Shown here piece after piece: positions 35,277 to 47,718 of a DNA stretch of 64,000 nucleotides. The stretch's first letter is position 1. The number at the start of each line of letters is the position of its first letter. Where the stretch lies: NCBI GenBank assembly GCA_001598975.1, contig BBXU01002438.1, positions 1 through 64,000 of the forward strand. Direction: 5' to 3'. The position numbers and the translations under genes were made by a program. Below the pieces are notes generated by a model. It saw only the letters and a list, made by a program, of their open reading frames with translations, did no database searches and was not told the DNA's origin. Source of the DNA: Parachlorella kessleri (taxonomy: Eukaryota > Chlorophyta > Trebouxiophyceae > Chlorellales > Chlorellaceae).

Positions 35277-35770
35277 GCTGCGAAGAAGAGTGCTGCTGTG
35301 TGACGCCCTCCGTGATATCAGATAGTTGGTATTATGCAAGCGGGTATTCGGATTGCTGTGGAGGGACAGTTTGAAGGGGTACGCTATGCAGGTCGTACAG
35401 TGTACAAGTTGTGGCAAGTTCAGACAAACCAGTACCAAGTCCCACAACGAATGAGTACAGAGAGTAAGCCTGGGCTCACTACCAAGCGATCCGTCGCCCA
35501 GACCCAGCCGGTTGGGTCGGCGCCTCTCGTGCTGAGAGCCTGCTATGGCTTGACGCCCGGACCGTAGAAGGATTGTAGCATCGATGCTTGCAAGATTCAC
35601 TTTGGACGACTCGGCCCGCCTGCTTTGAGTATTTGGGCTGTCAGCCTAGTTCGCATGTTGACATGATGGGTGTTGTGAGGCCTAGGACGAACGTTTCATA
35701 GACAACACAAGACAACAACAACCCATACTAGCTATTTTTCAACCGCATTGGGGTTTCGCGCAGCTGCACC
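35277..35770. promoter_or_regulatory. Divergent promoter region of BioF and BioDA
   Basis: About 494 bp between the two start codons, able to drive both genes outward. I see no clear TATA box. An in-frame upstream ATG for BioF at 35,600 lies inside it, so part may be 5' leader. Confidence 0.55.
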
Positions 35771-38700
35771 ATGATAGCGTTGGCTAGAAAGTCACATGCT
35801 CGTGCGTGGCTGCTACTCCGCCGACAGAGCACCAGTGCAAGGGCAGACACCGAACCCTTGACGATGCGGCTGCCCACACTGTGCGTGTGGGGCGCGAACA
35901 CGGGCGTCGGCAAGACCCTCTTCAGTGCTGGGCTAGCGGTGGCCTGCGAGCGAGCCAAGGTTAGGCCCCCACACGGCTTCTTTGCCACTACTAAGTGTGA
36001 TTTAGCCAAGCCTTGCCTTCAGTCACAGTGCCTGGTGGGCGGCAGGGTTCCAGCACCCTGGTAGCCATACGACCCCGTTGCCTTTGCTATAGGAAAGGCG
36101 CTTTCACCTCTCTTGCTGCACAACCCTTCAGTCATAAAATGGCGACGTCAATCCATCCGCTATCAGCCATCGGTTGTAGACATTACAAATGCCATATTCC
36201 GAGGCTAGCTTCAAGCCATTGCAGGTGCCACTCCTGTACCTGAAGCCCGTCCAGACCGGTTTCCCTGCTGACAGCGATGCTCGGCTGGTGGCTGCCGCCT
36301 CGCTAGCAGCAGAGGAGTACGGCCCTCATGCAGCTGCTCTACTGCCAAAGCATGTTCAGCAGCAGGGGCAGCAGCCAGCCGCGGCGGCAGTTGCAAGCGG
36401 CTCAGCAATGCCTCCAGCTGGTGGCAAGCCGGGGTGGTGGCTCACGGCACGGACGCTGTATGCGTGGGGCAAGCCTGTCAGTCCACACCTTGCTGTGGAG
36501 ACAGAAGGTGGGGCAGTGGGTGCCCATTTCGTGGGGCAGGCATGAAGGAAAATGGTGGATTCCATGACAGGTGGTGGTAGGTGGGGGCGGGTGAGCTTGT
36601 AAGACTGGTATGATGTGACAGGTGGGGTTTGCCCGGTGGCTGTTGCCAGGTAGCTGCGTGGTTGTGGGGTGATTCTATAAGCAACTACTGATGCAGCCAC
36701 ATGGCCGACACAGAGTGTCGCAACTCTGCTCCCTTCCCGTCTGTTTGTCACCGTCAATCCGTTTCCAGTGTGCAACCCCAATTGCCTCATGATATGAAGG
36801 GTAGTCATCAATGCCTTTATGTCCATGCAGGGCGTGCTGTGGGTGATTCCGAGATCCTAGCATACCTTGTCTCCCAGGTCAACAGCTTTGCAACGCACAT
36901 CTGGCCGCCGGGGCGCATGGTGTCGCGACCGATCAAGGGAGCCCTGTCGTTGGTAGAGACTGCTGGTGGTCCTGCAAGCCCTGGCCCCTCAGGCACGCTA
37001 CAGGTCGGAGACACACCCAAGAATGGCAGTGCTCCTCTTGAAGATGTTTTAAGCACTATGCTGTTGATGCTCTCTCAATGAAGGACAAGCTGCTCCCACG
37101 CGCACACGATGTGGTAAGGCAGCCCATGGACCCTGCCTCTGTGAATGCTTGCTGGTGGTCCTTTCCTTCTCTATTAGGCAACGCTGCCCCGGTTCTAGGT
37201 AGCTTCACTGCATGCGGCTACGCATGGCGCTTGTAAAAATCCACATGGGGCTTCGTGCGCCCCTTGCACCCCACCCCATCCCACGCCCCGTGGTCCTGTG
37301 TATGCCACCAATGCAGCCTAACTTCCTGCTATGTTGCTGCTCTCCTCCTACTTGACCATTGTCTTATGAAAAGCTGCAATTCTTCCAATCTCGTCGCCAA
37401 GGCTCCTGCCAACATGTGTCATCTGTCGGCCATTCCGGCTGAAAGTATGGTAAGGGCTACCCTGGCAAGCACATGGGGACATTTATGGACTCTTGGAGCC
37501 ATGCACCATATGCCCCCAAATCTTCCACAGAGCAGCTGCTGTTCCTGCTGCTGTGCAGTGTGACCTGCTGCGCCCGCTCCGCCTACCTGGCATCCTAGTT
37601 GGCGACGGCCGGCTGGGTGGCATCTCCGCCACCCTGGCGGCGCTGGATACCCTGCACCTGCGGGGGTATCAGATTCCCTTTGTACTGCTCATGGACCATG
37701 GGCTGGGCAACGTGCAAGCGCTGAGGCGCCATGTGGGAGCCCGGACACAAGTACTGGCCTTTCCAGTGTGCGAGCCGATGCCAGAGGGGTCCCAGGAATC
37801 TCCAGGTGAAGCCTGTTTGAGATAATTGGACTGACGTGTAGGGACCTGGCTTGTGAGCACATGCACAACAAAGCGAAGGCGCTGTTAATTGTCAGGCCTT
37901 TCAGGATCCCCCACATAGTGAATCGTCAAGCTTCGCTTGCAGCAGGACCAGCTGTAGGGATGCTAACCATCGGGCTGGGAGGGAGTACACCTTGCTTTAA
38001 GTCGCAACCCCTATAATGACGCAGCACCCCATTACTAAGGCACCGCATGCGCTGGTCGGCAATGGCTTGATTGGCACGGCAGCACCTGTCCTGCCTTGTC
38101 ATGGCTGCTGTACTGCTGTGCAACTATAGTCGCCCCATAAATGCCATGACTACTAATCAACCACAACATGCATGCCTTGGCGTTCCTACAGGCCAGGGGC
38201 AGTCTTTGGTGCTGGATAGCAACTTGAGGGGTTGGCTGGAGGAATGCCAGCCTACCTTTGACGCCCTGCTGGACGACCTGCTTGCGCAGCATCAGCAGCG
38301 CCAAGCGAAGCTCAAGGTACGGGCAACTAAGTCAAGGGTCCGGTACCATTTTTGCGGGTCAAGGGACGCATACTTTCAACTGGTTGAAGCTGGCGAACAA
38401 GGTGTCTCCTATCTCCTACCAACGTCCATGTATGATCATGCTGTGCGTCTTTGCTCTAGCACGCTATGGATCTTGCAGTTAAAGCGGCCGACCAAGTTAA
38501 CCAGCCATGTCGCTATGCGCTGCAGGCAGCAGCCCAGCAGGCCCAGCAGGTGTTGTGGTGGCCCTTCACACAGCACAGCACCGTGGGAGGGCCGGAGGCA
38601 GTCACCGTTATCGACTCGCGCGCCGGGGAACGGTTTGCGGTGTGGCGGCCACAGCAGGGGGCAGCGGGCGGCTGGCGTGGCAGCGAGATGCAGCTGCAGT

Positions 38701-41700
38701 ATGATGCCTGTGCCAGCTGGTGGACCCAGGTGGGGGTTTTACCTTGGGGATGCCACGCAGATTTGACGGGATATTCAAGGGGGCACAGCCTCTTGCTGAG
38801 CAGTATGTTGCAAGTGCCAGCTGGTGGGGCCTAGGTGGGGATTTATTAAGATGCCACGCAGATTTGATGGGGTATTCAAGGGGCACAGCCTCATGCTGAG
38901 CAGTATGATGCCTGTGCCAGCTGGTGGACCCAGGTGGGGGTTTTACCTTGGGGATGCCACGCAGATTTGACGGGGTATTGAAGAGGGCACTGCCTCTTGC
39001 TGAGCTGTACATTGTGAGTGCCAGCTGGTGAAGCCAGGTGGGGTAAATGGTGTGTTAAGTGTCCTCACACAGTTGGAGATGTTACCTGTGGAAGGTACGG
39101 CTTCATGCTGGAACATGCCGGAAAAAAACCTGGTAGGCAGCATGGTTCAGCTACTGTGAGGGTGCTGCATGTGCTGGCTACTGGGCTCAATTGGTTGTCT
39201 TTCCGGCACTTCCAAAAGTAGGTTGCCCAACCCTGCCGGTGGCATTGTTAGAACTGCCAGGTCAAGAAAGGGCAGGCTCCACGGCTGGAAGTGCATTCTT
39301 TCTCTCTCTCTTAGGCTGGGTGGAGAGCTAGTGCTTTTTCAACACTGGGCAACCTACGGCGTGCACCAAGCGCTTCCGCCACGACGGTTGCTCCAGCTAC
39401 TCTTGGTCTGAGGCCCGTTTGCCTGACCATGCCTTGGTGTATGTTGCCCTTTATCTGCAGGGGGTCAACCAGCAGGCCCAGCCTCGGCTGGTGAGGGCGC
39501 TGGGCCACGCTGCGGGGCGCTATGGCCACGTCATGTACCCGGAAAATATGCACGAGCCCGCGCTAGAGGTACGGCTCAGGGTGGAATGCTGTGCCTCGCT
39601 GTGCCGTGCTCTGCCATGTGCAAAGCGCTGCCTGGTGTCGGCGGACCGGTTGGTTGCGTCTTGCCAATGGTCCATTTGCCCAGGCCGCAGCACCCTGCAG
39701 ATTGCCCGCACTTCTGCTTAGCTGGGTAGGCACATCAGGACCGCCGTGGAGGCTTGGTTGTGCTTCCCCGCAGGGCCAGGCCACTAGAAAGTGTCGTGAG
39801 AGGAGCATGCTGTCCCCCTGCTCCCTGTGACATGCAGCCTGCACCCTTTAACGTACATTATTGTGTCGCTCGGCTGCCACCTACTGGTCAAGACACATGT
39901 TGGTACCCTGTCAGATGCCACCCACCCGCCCTTGCAGCTGGCCAAGCGGCTGCTCTCCTCGGTGGGTGCTGGCTGGGCGTCCCGCGTGTTCTACTCTGAC
40001 AACGGCTCCACCGCAATCGAGGTTGCCATAAAGATGGCGCTGCGCAAGTTCATGGAGGAGGAGGGCCTGCTGGAGGAGGGGGGGCCGGAGCTCCAGGTGA
40101 TAAACGAGGGGATGACCAAATCATGACCAGTTGTGTTTTGGACTCTACGGCTGCCTGGAAAGGGATCGTTGCCAGGTGCGGAGGTAGGCCCTGTCAGCAA
40201 TGGGAAAGCAGTGGAAGGAACAAATGGGGCAGGGGCTTCCCTTCCAACGACAGCTCCGCTGCCACCAAAACTTGGCTGACTCCTTGTGGAAGTCCAGTAC
40301 TGCAGCAGGGGCTGCTTGATGGCGGGGCTGAGCTGTCCCAAAGCGTCCCCCCTGAAGGCGTTCTAGTGTGGTGTGGTGGTGTGGGCAACCCTGGCAGTGG
40401 TCTAGTAGAGTGCCTACCTAGCAGCAGCCTGGATCAGACTCCTCTGGTAGGCGTGTGACAAGGCTGTGACTGGCTGGCAAGAGTCGGGAACAGCTAGTAG
40501 ACTGAACAAGTCAACAATGTAGTGCCTGCAGGTTGTGGGGCTGATGGAGGGATACCACGGGGATACCCTGGGTGCCATGGATGCGGTTGCCCCCTCCCCA
40601 TACAACGGCAGGAATCAGATGCCGTGGTATCGCCCTCGGGGCCTCTTCCTGGACCCTCCCGCAGTGGCCCTCATAGAAGGTCAGTGGGTGGTGCGGCTGC
40701 CAGCTGGCATGGAGGCACAGCAGGCCATGCAGCAGGCAGGCCAGCGGGCGCAGCATGAGGAGGCATTCGCCACACAGCAGCAGGTGTTTGCCCTGACAAG
40801 GGATGACACACCCCTGGCAGAGCAGTACCAGCAGTACATCCAGGGGCAGCTGGCCCAGCATGCAAAGCGCAACCCAGGTGCCAGGCTGGCGGCATGCATA
40901 CTGGAGCCAGTGTTGCAGGTGTGTGGGTCACCCCGGCAAGTAACTTCAGTCTCCTTGGCTGCCCACAATGTATGCTTGAAGACGTCGGATCTCACTACAT
41001 GGCATCTCCTTGGGTATATCCTTTGGGCTTCCAGCATGTCGCCTCCACTGGTGGCTGGGATTTCCAGGCTGCTGCCAGCTGCTGCTTCTTAATAAGTGTC
41101 TGCAAAGCAGGACACCCCTGGTGCTGCAATACATCGCTAGGCCTGTCTCACAGTGGTGACCATGTAGCTGCGTCTTGCAGGACCCAGTGCGTTGCTCTCA
41201 AACACAAGGGCGCACTACTTCTTTTCTATGGCCATGCCTGCGCTGCAGGGTGCTGGGGGTATGAGGTTTATTGACCCACTGTTCCAGCGGCAGCTAGTGC
41301 ACGCCTGCAGGCAAGTATCAGGGTACCCAGTATCACATAGCAGCACATTCTGGGCATCACTCCTCGAACTGCCTTCTTTGCCCTCCCAGTGAGTTGGGGT
41401 TGCGAGAGCTGCGCCACCATCAGTGTTGCTGCGCCGTGTTATGAGACAACCAGCCAGCAAGCATGCGCTCTGCCCTCCTAGATATCAAGATGATGTTTGG
41501 TATCAGTCGGCCGTCAGCCATGCAGGATCTCCTCGCTGTTAGTCTCATCTGCCGGCATGCCTAGGCGTCTCCTGTTCAAGGCTCTTGTAGGCCTTGACGG
41601 CTAGAAACAACACCCTGCCGACATCTCTGGACATCCACTCATTCCAGGAGGCCAACTCACCTAACAGCCCCACAAACCCTCCCTGTCTGCAGGCTAGGCG

Positions 41701-43209
41701 GCATGCCCATCATATTTGACGAGGTCTTTACGGGTCTGTGGCGCCTGGGAGCAGTTTCCGGGGCCTCGCTACTGGGAGTCCAGCCCGACATTGCCTGCTA
41801 CGCCAAGCTGCTGACGGGGGGCATGCTGCCACTGGCTGCCACTCTGGCAACCGAGGCAGTTTTCGGCGCCTTCCGAGGTAGGCCAAGCCACGTGTGCCAA
41901 GGAAGGCTGGGGAGCGTTCACGGGCACTAGTTGGATGTTGTGTGGGCAGGCGGGCCGTCCCCTGCCTGCTCTTATGGGGTCGTGCAGGCACTGCTCCATG
42001 GTAATCGAATTCTAGGGAGTGCGTTCCGGGGGGACCGCAGTGCTGCCGTTCTGAGATGCTATTACATTCCCCAAGGGCACCCCTGCCCACACCCACCACC
42101 CCAACCCTGGCCTACCCACCAACCGTAGGCTGGCTTGTTCGCTGTCAATGCTGCACTGCGAATGCCCCCTTCCGCTGCAGGTGATTCCAAGATGCAGGCT
42201 CTGCTGCACGGCCACTCCTACACAGCCCACCCCCTGGGCTGTAGTGCTGCCTTGGAGGCCCTTGACCTTTTCCAAGACCCCACCCTCAACCCCAACCTCT
42301 GCCTGCCACCCCGGCAAGCACCGACCTCCAGCTCAGTCTCAGCAGGTGCAGCATGCCCTGGAGGCGGGGAAGATGTGCTGGGTGGCAGCCCAGCGGGCGC
42401 AGCACAGCAGGGGGAGCAGCAGCAGCAGCATGTAGGGGTCGGGGCCCAGCACAGCGGGGGCAGCAGGCGCGCCAGCAGCAGTACGGAGGGCTGCCGAAGA
42501 GCAGGAGCAGCGACAAATGGTGACTGTAAGGCGGGCGGCTGCGGCAGGCTGCTGCCGCTGTGGAGTGAGGAGAGAGTCGGGGAGCTTTCCAGGCTTCCAG
42601 GAGTGCAGGGAGTTGTGGCACTAGGTGAGGGGCTTTGGGCACGTTCCAGTGCATAAGAGCATGCAGTGCAAACCAGGAAGGTGGCATACAACTTTATTGT
42701 ATGCTGCCAATTTTGGATGGTGGGGGACTGGGGGGGCCTGTATTCGTTGTTACTAGGTACCAGCCAACTTCCTTGTGTAGTCCTGGGGTGCGGGCAGTAA
42801 CATTCAGGTTGCACGTGCCTCTCATCAGGTTACTGGGCAGAGCTTCCTCCCATGCCGGCGTAACTGCGGCAACGACTGGCACGCGGGCGTCGTTGCTCTG
42901 CTGTCGCTTTGCAGCCCTTCTGCTGGGCCGCTAGAACTTCCTGACACTCCCCTTTTTCTTCCGTGCACAGAACCCCCGACCTTGGCCCGTTCTCGCTGCG
43001 CAGGCACAGTCCTTGCCGTTGAGCTCACGTCAGAGCAAGGAGGCTATGCCTCCGAGGCGGCTAGGGCCGTCACTGCCCGCTTGCGCCAGGCTGGGATTTA
43101 CAGCCGGCCGCTGGGGAACGTGGTTTACCTAATGGTGACGCCCATGACTAACCCCACCCAGTGCCAGGCGCTGCTGGCCGCGCTGGAGGCGGCCCTGCAG
43201 CAGCAATAG
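35771..43209 (+). CDS. BioDA: Bifunctional dethiobiotin synthetase / DAPA aminotransferase (BIO3-BIO1 type fusion)
   Basis: Makes DAPA from KAPA (C-terminal BioA half) and closes it to dethiobiotin (N-terminal BioD half), as the mitochondrial BIO3-BIO1 protein of plants does. Thirteen exons fit in phase to about 923 aa: 35771-35959, 36225-36507, 36831-37003, 37559-37805, 38192-38316, 38526-38729, 39461-39568, 39938-40096, 40532-40918, 41249-41310, 41693-41877, 42181-42624 and 43004-43209. The first 31 residues are basic and free of acidic residues until D26, a plausible mitochondrial leader. The P-loop GANTGVGKT is at 41-49. BioD also shows LKPVQTG and VETAGGPASPGPSG. BioA shows WWPFTQHS, DACASWWTQ, SDNGSTAIE, GYHGDTLGAM, FDEVFTG (D655) and AKLLTGG (PLP lysine K684). 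Exon 12 carries a ~90-residue Q/G/A-rich insert. Intron 10 has a GC donor. Confidence 0.95.
38703..39045. repeat. Four-copy ~102 bp array at the donor of BioDA exon 6
   Basis: GTGCCAGCTGGTGG recurs at 38711, 38814, 38914 and 39018. Each is followed by an AGGTGGGG donor-like site and by intron text with GATGCCACGCAGATTTGA. The first copy is the real exon end (38,729). The three downstream copies are decoy exon ends with donors. Confidence 0.93.
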
Positions 43210-44588
43210 GCCACAGTGTGTGTCACGTGGGATGCTCTTGGCCGACCCTGGCAAAGTTGAGGCGCTGGTTGGGGCTTTTATGAAGCTGCACTGGTGGGTC
43301 AGGCAGCATGGATTTGAAAATTTAGCTATTGTTGTCTTGGACTCTCATCGGCATGCATTGTGCCTCTAGGAGGTAGGCACCAATTCGTTGTTACGGCTTG
43401 GTTGCCTATGTTACATCTTGTGACGAGTGTGTTTGCCCGTGCTGTCACCAGCGAAGGCTGCAAAACACTGGTAGCTATGCTGATGAGGTAGCGTGCGCGG
43501 CCAAAAAACTCACAAAACCACGAAAATAATGAAATAACCAAAGATGTGCCCAGCAGCTCCTATTTGTCATGCAAAAGAGCGCCACTGCCGCTACCATAAA
43601 GCTCACCTCCAGCCATAAATGTACGGACAAATGGGAGCCAAAGATAATGTAAAACAATATCTTGGCATCTAGCACTCACAGCTAGGCATCCTCTGTACCG
43701 AATGCTACAAGGGCACCCTGACAAAAGATGAAGGCTTACCGGTACACGCACGGGTCAAGGGCACACTATCCCACAGAAGGGCTGCAGTGCCAAGCTTCCA
43801 AGTGATACAACAATGCCTTCATGCAACAGCTACCACGCATGCATTCGAGGATAGATTCATTCCAGTGCACTATGCAATCCTCAATTACGCCTGTAACCAA
43901 GAGGCATGAGTCCCAACTTCATCCAATACCAAAAGGTGCCCTAGCAAAAAGTACAGCTCATGCTTTGCATGGCGACCCTGTCAACCTCAGGTCAATTACA
44001 CCCGTTAGTCAACATTCAGACTGCGATACCTGCCATCGCCAACAAAAGCACTCCCAGGTGACACCCTTTGTCAAGGTCACAACACTTTATGGAGCTGCTG
44101 CAATCAGAGAGGAACCCACAGGCGGTAAGCCCCACCACCGACGACCCTGGCTACCGGCTGCTCCCCGGCCCCAGGGGTGACTAATGCCTAGGTGCCAGGC
44201 TGGCACACCCTCGGAGCAGACCTCCCACAGCTGGCCCATGTCACTCACCGCACACATGAGGGATCTATTCCCAGGGGCCTTGGCAAGCCCTGAGAGGCAA
44301 GTTCCCTGCCAGCATTGTCCCAACCCACCCTTGACAGCAGCGAGCCTGATCCCCTAGCCACTCAAAGTGCTGCCCAGCCGTGTTGTCGCCACAAAGCATT
44401 TTTTGACATGGCTAGCCTGCTGCTTTTAATAAGCAAAGAAGCAACAGGCAGCCCTCCTCAGAGGCTGCCCTGCGGAAGCCGCTGCTAGAGCTGCTTCACT
44501 ACCAGCTGTCCACCTCAACCTGCCTGCCACCTCGAGCCACACATCTAGCTAGTCAATGCCGGACCGCTGCCGCCCCTGCTGCTGCTGC
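43210..44588. other. Intergenic, tail-to-tail between BioDA and the Nudix gene
   Basis: Holds both 3' UTRs. TGTAA on + at about 43,648 and TTACA (minus-strand TGTAA) at about 43,994 are candidate poly(A) signals. More AT-rich than the genes. No conserved exon or RNA gene recognised. Confidence 0.5.
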
Positions 44589-47227
44589 TCAGCAGATGCC
44601 CTGCTGCCAGTGGTGCTGCTCTGCCACCAGCTGCTGGATGCGCGGGGCAAAATGCCGATGGACCTCCTGGTACACGTGCTGCTTGAAGCTAACCACCTGC
44701 GGCGTGGAAAACCCGCGGGATAGCATTACCGATCACAACCAGAGTGCAAACATCGGCAGTCTGACTACCCGACAAAACATGCCACACGCAACAATTGATT
44801 CGCAATGAATTTCTTCTTGGCTGAGCAATGGGTGCGAACACTTCTGGCTGTAAACGTTTCTCTTCAGGTGACCAAAACAGAGGCCCAACCCGGTTCTACC
44901 CGCCCTCGCATTTGCTCCACTGCCCTCCGCCGACGAAAACTCCACCCCATTGCAGGAGCCCCCGCATCAAACACAGCCAACCCACCTTGCCTACAATGTC
45001 CACAAGCTGCTCCAAATCCGGCCGCCGGCTCGGAACACACAATCATCACCCCAGAAACAAACAGTTCCCACCCAAAAAAAGCAAGGGCACTTGCTCATGG
45101 TTCCCCCCAGCTGCCCGCCAGCTGCCGACCACAGACCCTAGACAACTACCCATTCCCAGGGATATATCAACCCCCTCCTCAGCACAAGCCCAGCCCCTGC
45201 CTGGCTTACCCTGCCTGGCAGCTGCTCCAGCCGCATCCACTGGTACTCCGAGAACTCCGGCTCCCCATGGCAGCCCAGGTCGATCTCACTGTCGTCCTCC
45301 CCAAGGTACTGCACTAGGAACCTGCCATGAGCAGGCAAGGAGGCGAGTCAGGACACAAATGCCACATCCTAAACGCAGCATCTCGTCAAACATTCGGGAG
45401 TCGTGCACATGGTCGCCTACACGTCTCTATCAGCTGAGACACCCCGGGCTAGTAAGGCAGGCATGCCTGTGAAGACTATGTTGTAAGGTACTGTTGGGGC
45501 GATGGGAGACTGTTTATATACGCCGCCCGTGTGGTGACACAGAAGCTGCCAGGCAGCAACAAGCACTGGGCAGCCACGCATCTTGGCTGCCTATGCTGTG
45601 TTGCGACAGGTCCAGTCCGCTAATTTGATATCCCTTCCCTGTCCCGCAACTGACAATGCCAGCCAGCCCCCGCGCTGCCGCCCTCCCCCTAGATCTCAAA
45701 GGCACCCCATATCTTATATTGCACAAGTATGTGGTCCACCGGAAGTTACAATCGCCACCCACCATTTCTGGGTCTGCCCGCGGTACCGTAGCCAGGGCCC
45801 ATGCATCTGCGCCCGAACTTGCGTGGAGAAGTCATAGTGCAGCCACCTATCCATCTGCAGCACAAAAAAGCATACCGCAGTGCTGGTTGTAATCTACCCA
45901 CGAACAACCAGCCCAGTGACAGGCAGGTCCATGTGTACTGTAGTAGCAGTGTAAGACCCACTGCACTTTTCCCTAACCAACTCATCAAGAACACGACGCG
46001 TCTGGCCACCCAGTGTGCATGCAAGACGCGGGGAAAATACGTAGATACCTTGGCATGCGTGACAAGACCTCAAAGCATGCATTGCTACGGACATAAAGGC
46101 ATAAGGCACCGCACATGACAACACACGTGGAAAGCACGAACATCTCACATGGCTTCCACTGACCGACACACACAAACTGCAAGCCTCAACGCTGACTTGG
46201 GGATATTTCAATATATGATTTAGTTTGCATTTCACCTCTACCCAGTTACGTAAGAGGTTCTGGACCTCACCGCTGCTGAAGTATCGGCGCCTACATACCC
46301 CTCATAGTGAGGCAGGTCCTTACCACCACCATGATCACATCACCCATGACAGGACTACCAAGACGTCCAGCCCGGCCTTACCGCTGCTACAATGCGGGCA
46401 TTCTTGATGCCTGTCTCCTCATGCAGCTCTCTCAGAGCAGCTTCCACCGGGTCTTCACAGGGGTCAATACCCCCCTGGGGCATCTGCCAGGTGCCCTCCG
46501 TGTCATCCATCCGCCTGCATCAAGGAGCAAGCAGTATCTGAGTATCTGGTATCACCATCCCGTACCAGCCACTGGGTCATGTGAAAACCAGCTCCTTCAT
46601 GTGAAACCTTCCAGGGCTCCTTCAACGTCATCCATCCGCCTGCATGAGGAAGCTCGAACAGAGCAAAGCGCCTAGAGGCGTGCACCCGCTAGTGGTGGGT
46701 TAGTAGAGGGTGCACTTTGTATACCCCTCCAAGCCTGGGCAAGTAGGCACTCAACTCACATCCTAGCTGTGTTTGACAACAACAATATGAACTTGCAACC
46801 AGCTGCCTGCGTTGATATTATAAGTTGGTGGCCAAGCACAAACCTTGTCACAGCTGCACTGCCCATCAGTATAGTCAGAGAAGGCTTTCGTCGGCTACAG
46901 AGGCGTCACCCTTCTAACTTACTTGGCACTAAACACCAGCCCATGGCGGTTCACCAGGCATATGCCAACTCCTCTTCTGTAGTCTGTGGGGAGGTGTATG
47001 AGCAGCTGCCTTTGCCGGCTAGCGTGGATCCCGTAGTTGTGGTTGCTGGATAACTCGTGGCCGCTGCTTGAAAGGCTCCCGGCAGTCGAAGGTGAGGCCT
47101 GGGCGTTGTGACCTGGCCAGAAGGGCCTGCTGGGCACGACGTTCGTGCGAACTGGCGCTGCGCTCGGTGTGCTACTTTGGGGCTTTGTGCCCGCAGGCTG
47201 TATAGAAGACGCGTGTATCAATCTCAT
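44589..47227 (-). CDS. Nudix hydrolase, dinucleoside polyphosphate/RppH-like (plant NUDX26/27 type)
   Basis: Hydrolyses nucleoside diphosphates linked to another moiety; plant relatives cleave Ap4A/Ap5A or ppGpp in organelles. Five exons fit in phase to about 249 aa: 47227-46923, 46514-46382, 45854-45763, 45321-45210 and 44696-44589. The first ~75 residues form an S/P/A-rich leader. The domain then begins at [11 protein letters not shown]. The full Nudix box (G x5 E x7 REUxEExGU) is at 116-138, with REL, HEE and TGI visible. The signatures WQMPQGG, GQTQKW and [10 protein letters not shown] are those of the RppH/Ap4A branch rather than of CoA or ADP-ribose hydrolases. It lies between BioDA and BioB in tandem with the membrane oxygenase. 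A role in biotin metabolism is not shown by the sequence. Confidence 0.9.
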
Positions 47228-47718
47228 AGCCGCGACGAGGTCAGCGACAGACTATTAGACAGCAGCTGGTCTGTAGACTGATCAAGGCTGTTTTAAGTAA
47301 AGGACTGCCAGTCCAACACTAGTCGCGGATCAGGAGTGCTTGCAAGGGTTGGTGCACTGAGGTATCTCTGATGTTCTTGAACGCGAGATATTAGTCATGG
47401 CGCGATCTGCTAGTTACCCAAATCAATTTGGAAAACCCTCAAAATTCAAACGGAGACGAATCCCTGGAAGGCTGCTATGAACCTTTTCGTAGCATGATTG
47501 AAGAAGGCATGCAAAGTGCCTGCCCAAGGGCAGGCCCAAGGGCATGACAAAGTCCCTCACAGGGAGACATTTTTGAACATAATACACCCGCCTTTGGAGG
47601 CTCAAGCGTTGCACAGCTGTCAAGCCGACCACAGCCTTACAAGCATGCATTCGCTTGCCCACAGCATGCAAATGCACACGTGACCAAGGCATTCAAGTGC
47701 AATCTAGTGGCACGCACG
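47228..47718. other. Intergenic between the two tandem minus-strand genes, with poly(A) signal
   Basis: About 490 bp. TTACA at 47,637-47,641 (TGTAA on the gene strand) lies 78 nt after the stop of the oxygenase gene and is a good poly(A) candidate. The remainder must hold the Nudix promoter. No exon seen. Confidence 0.55.
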
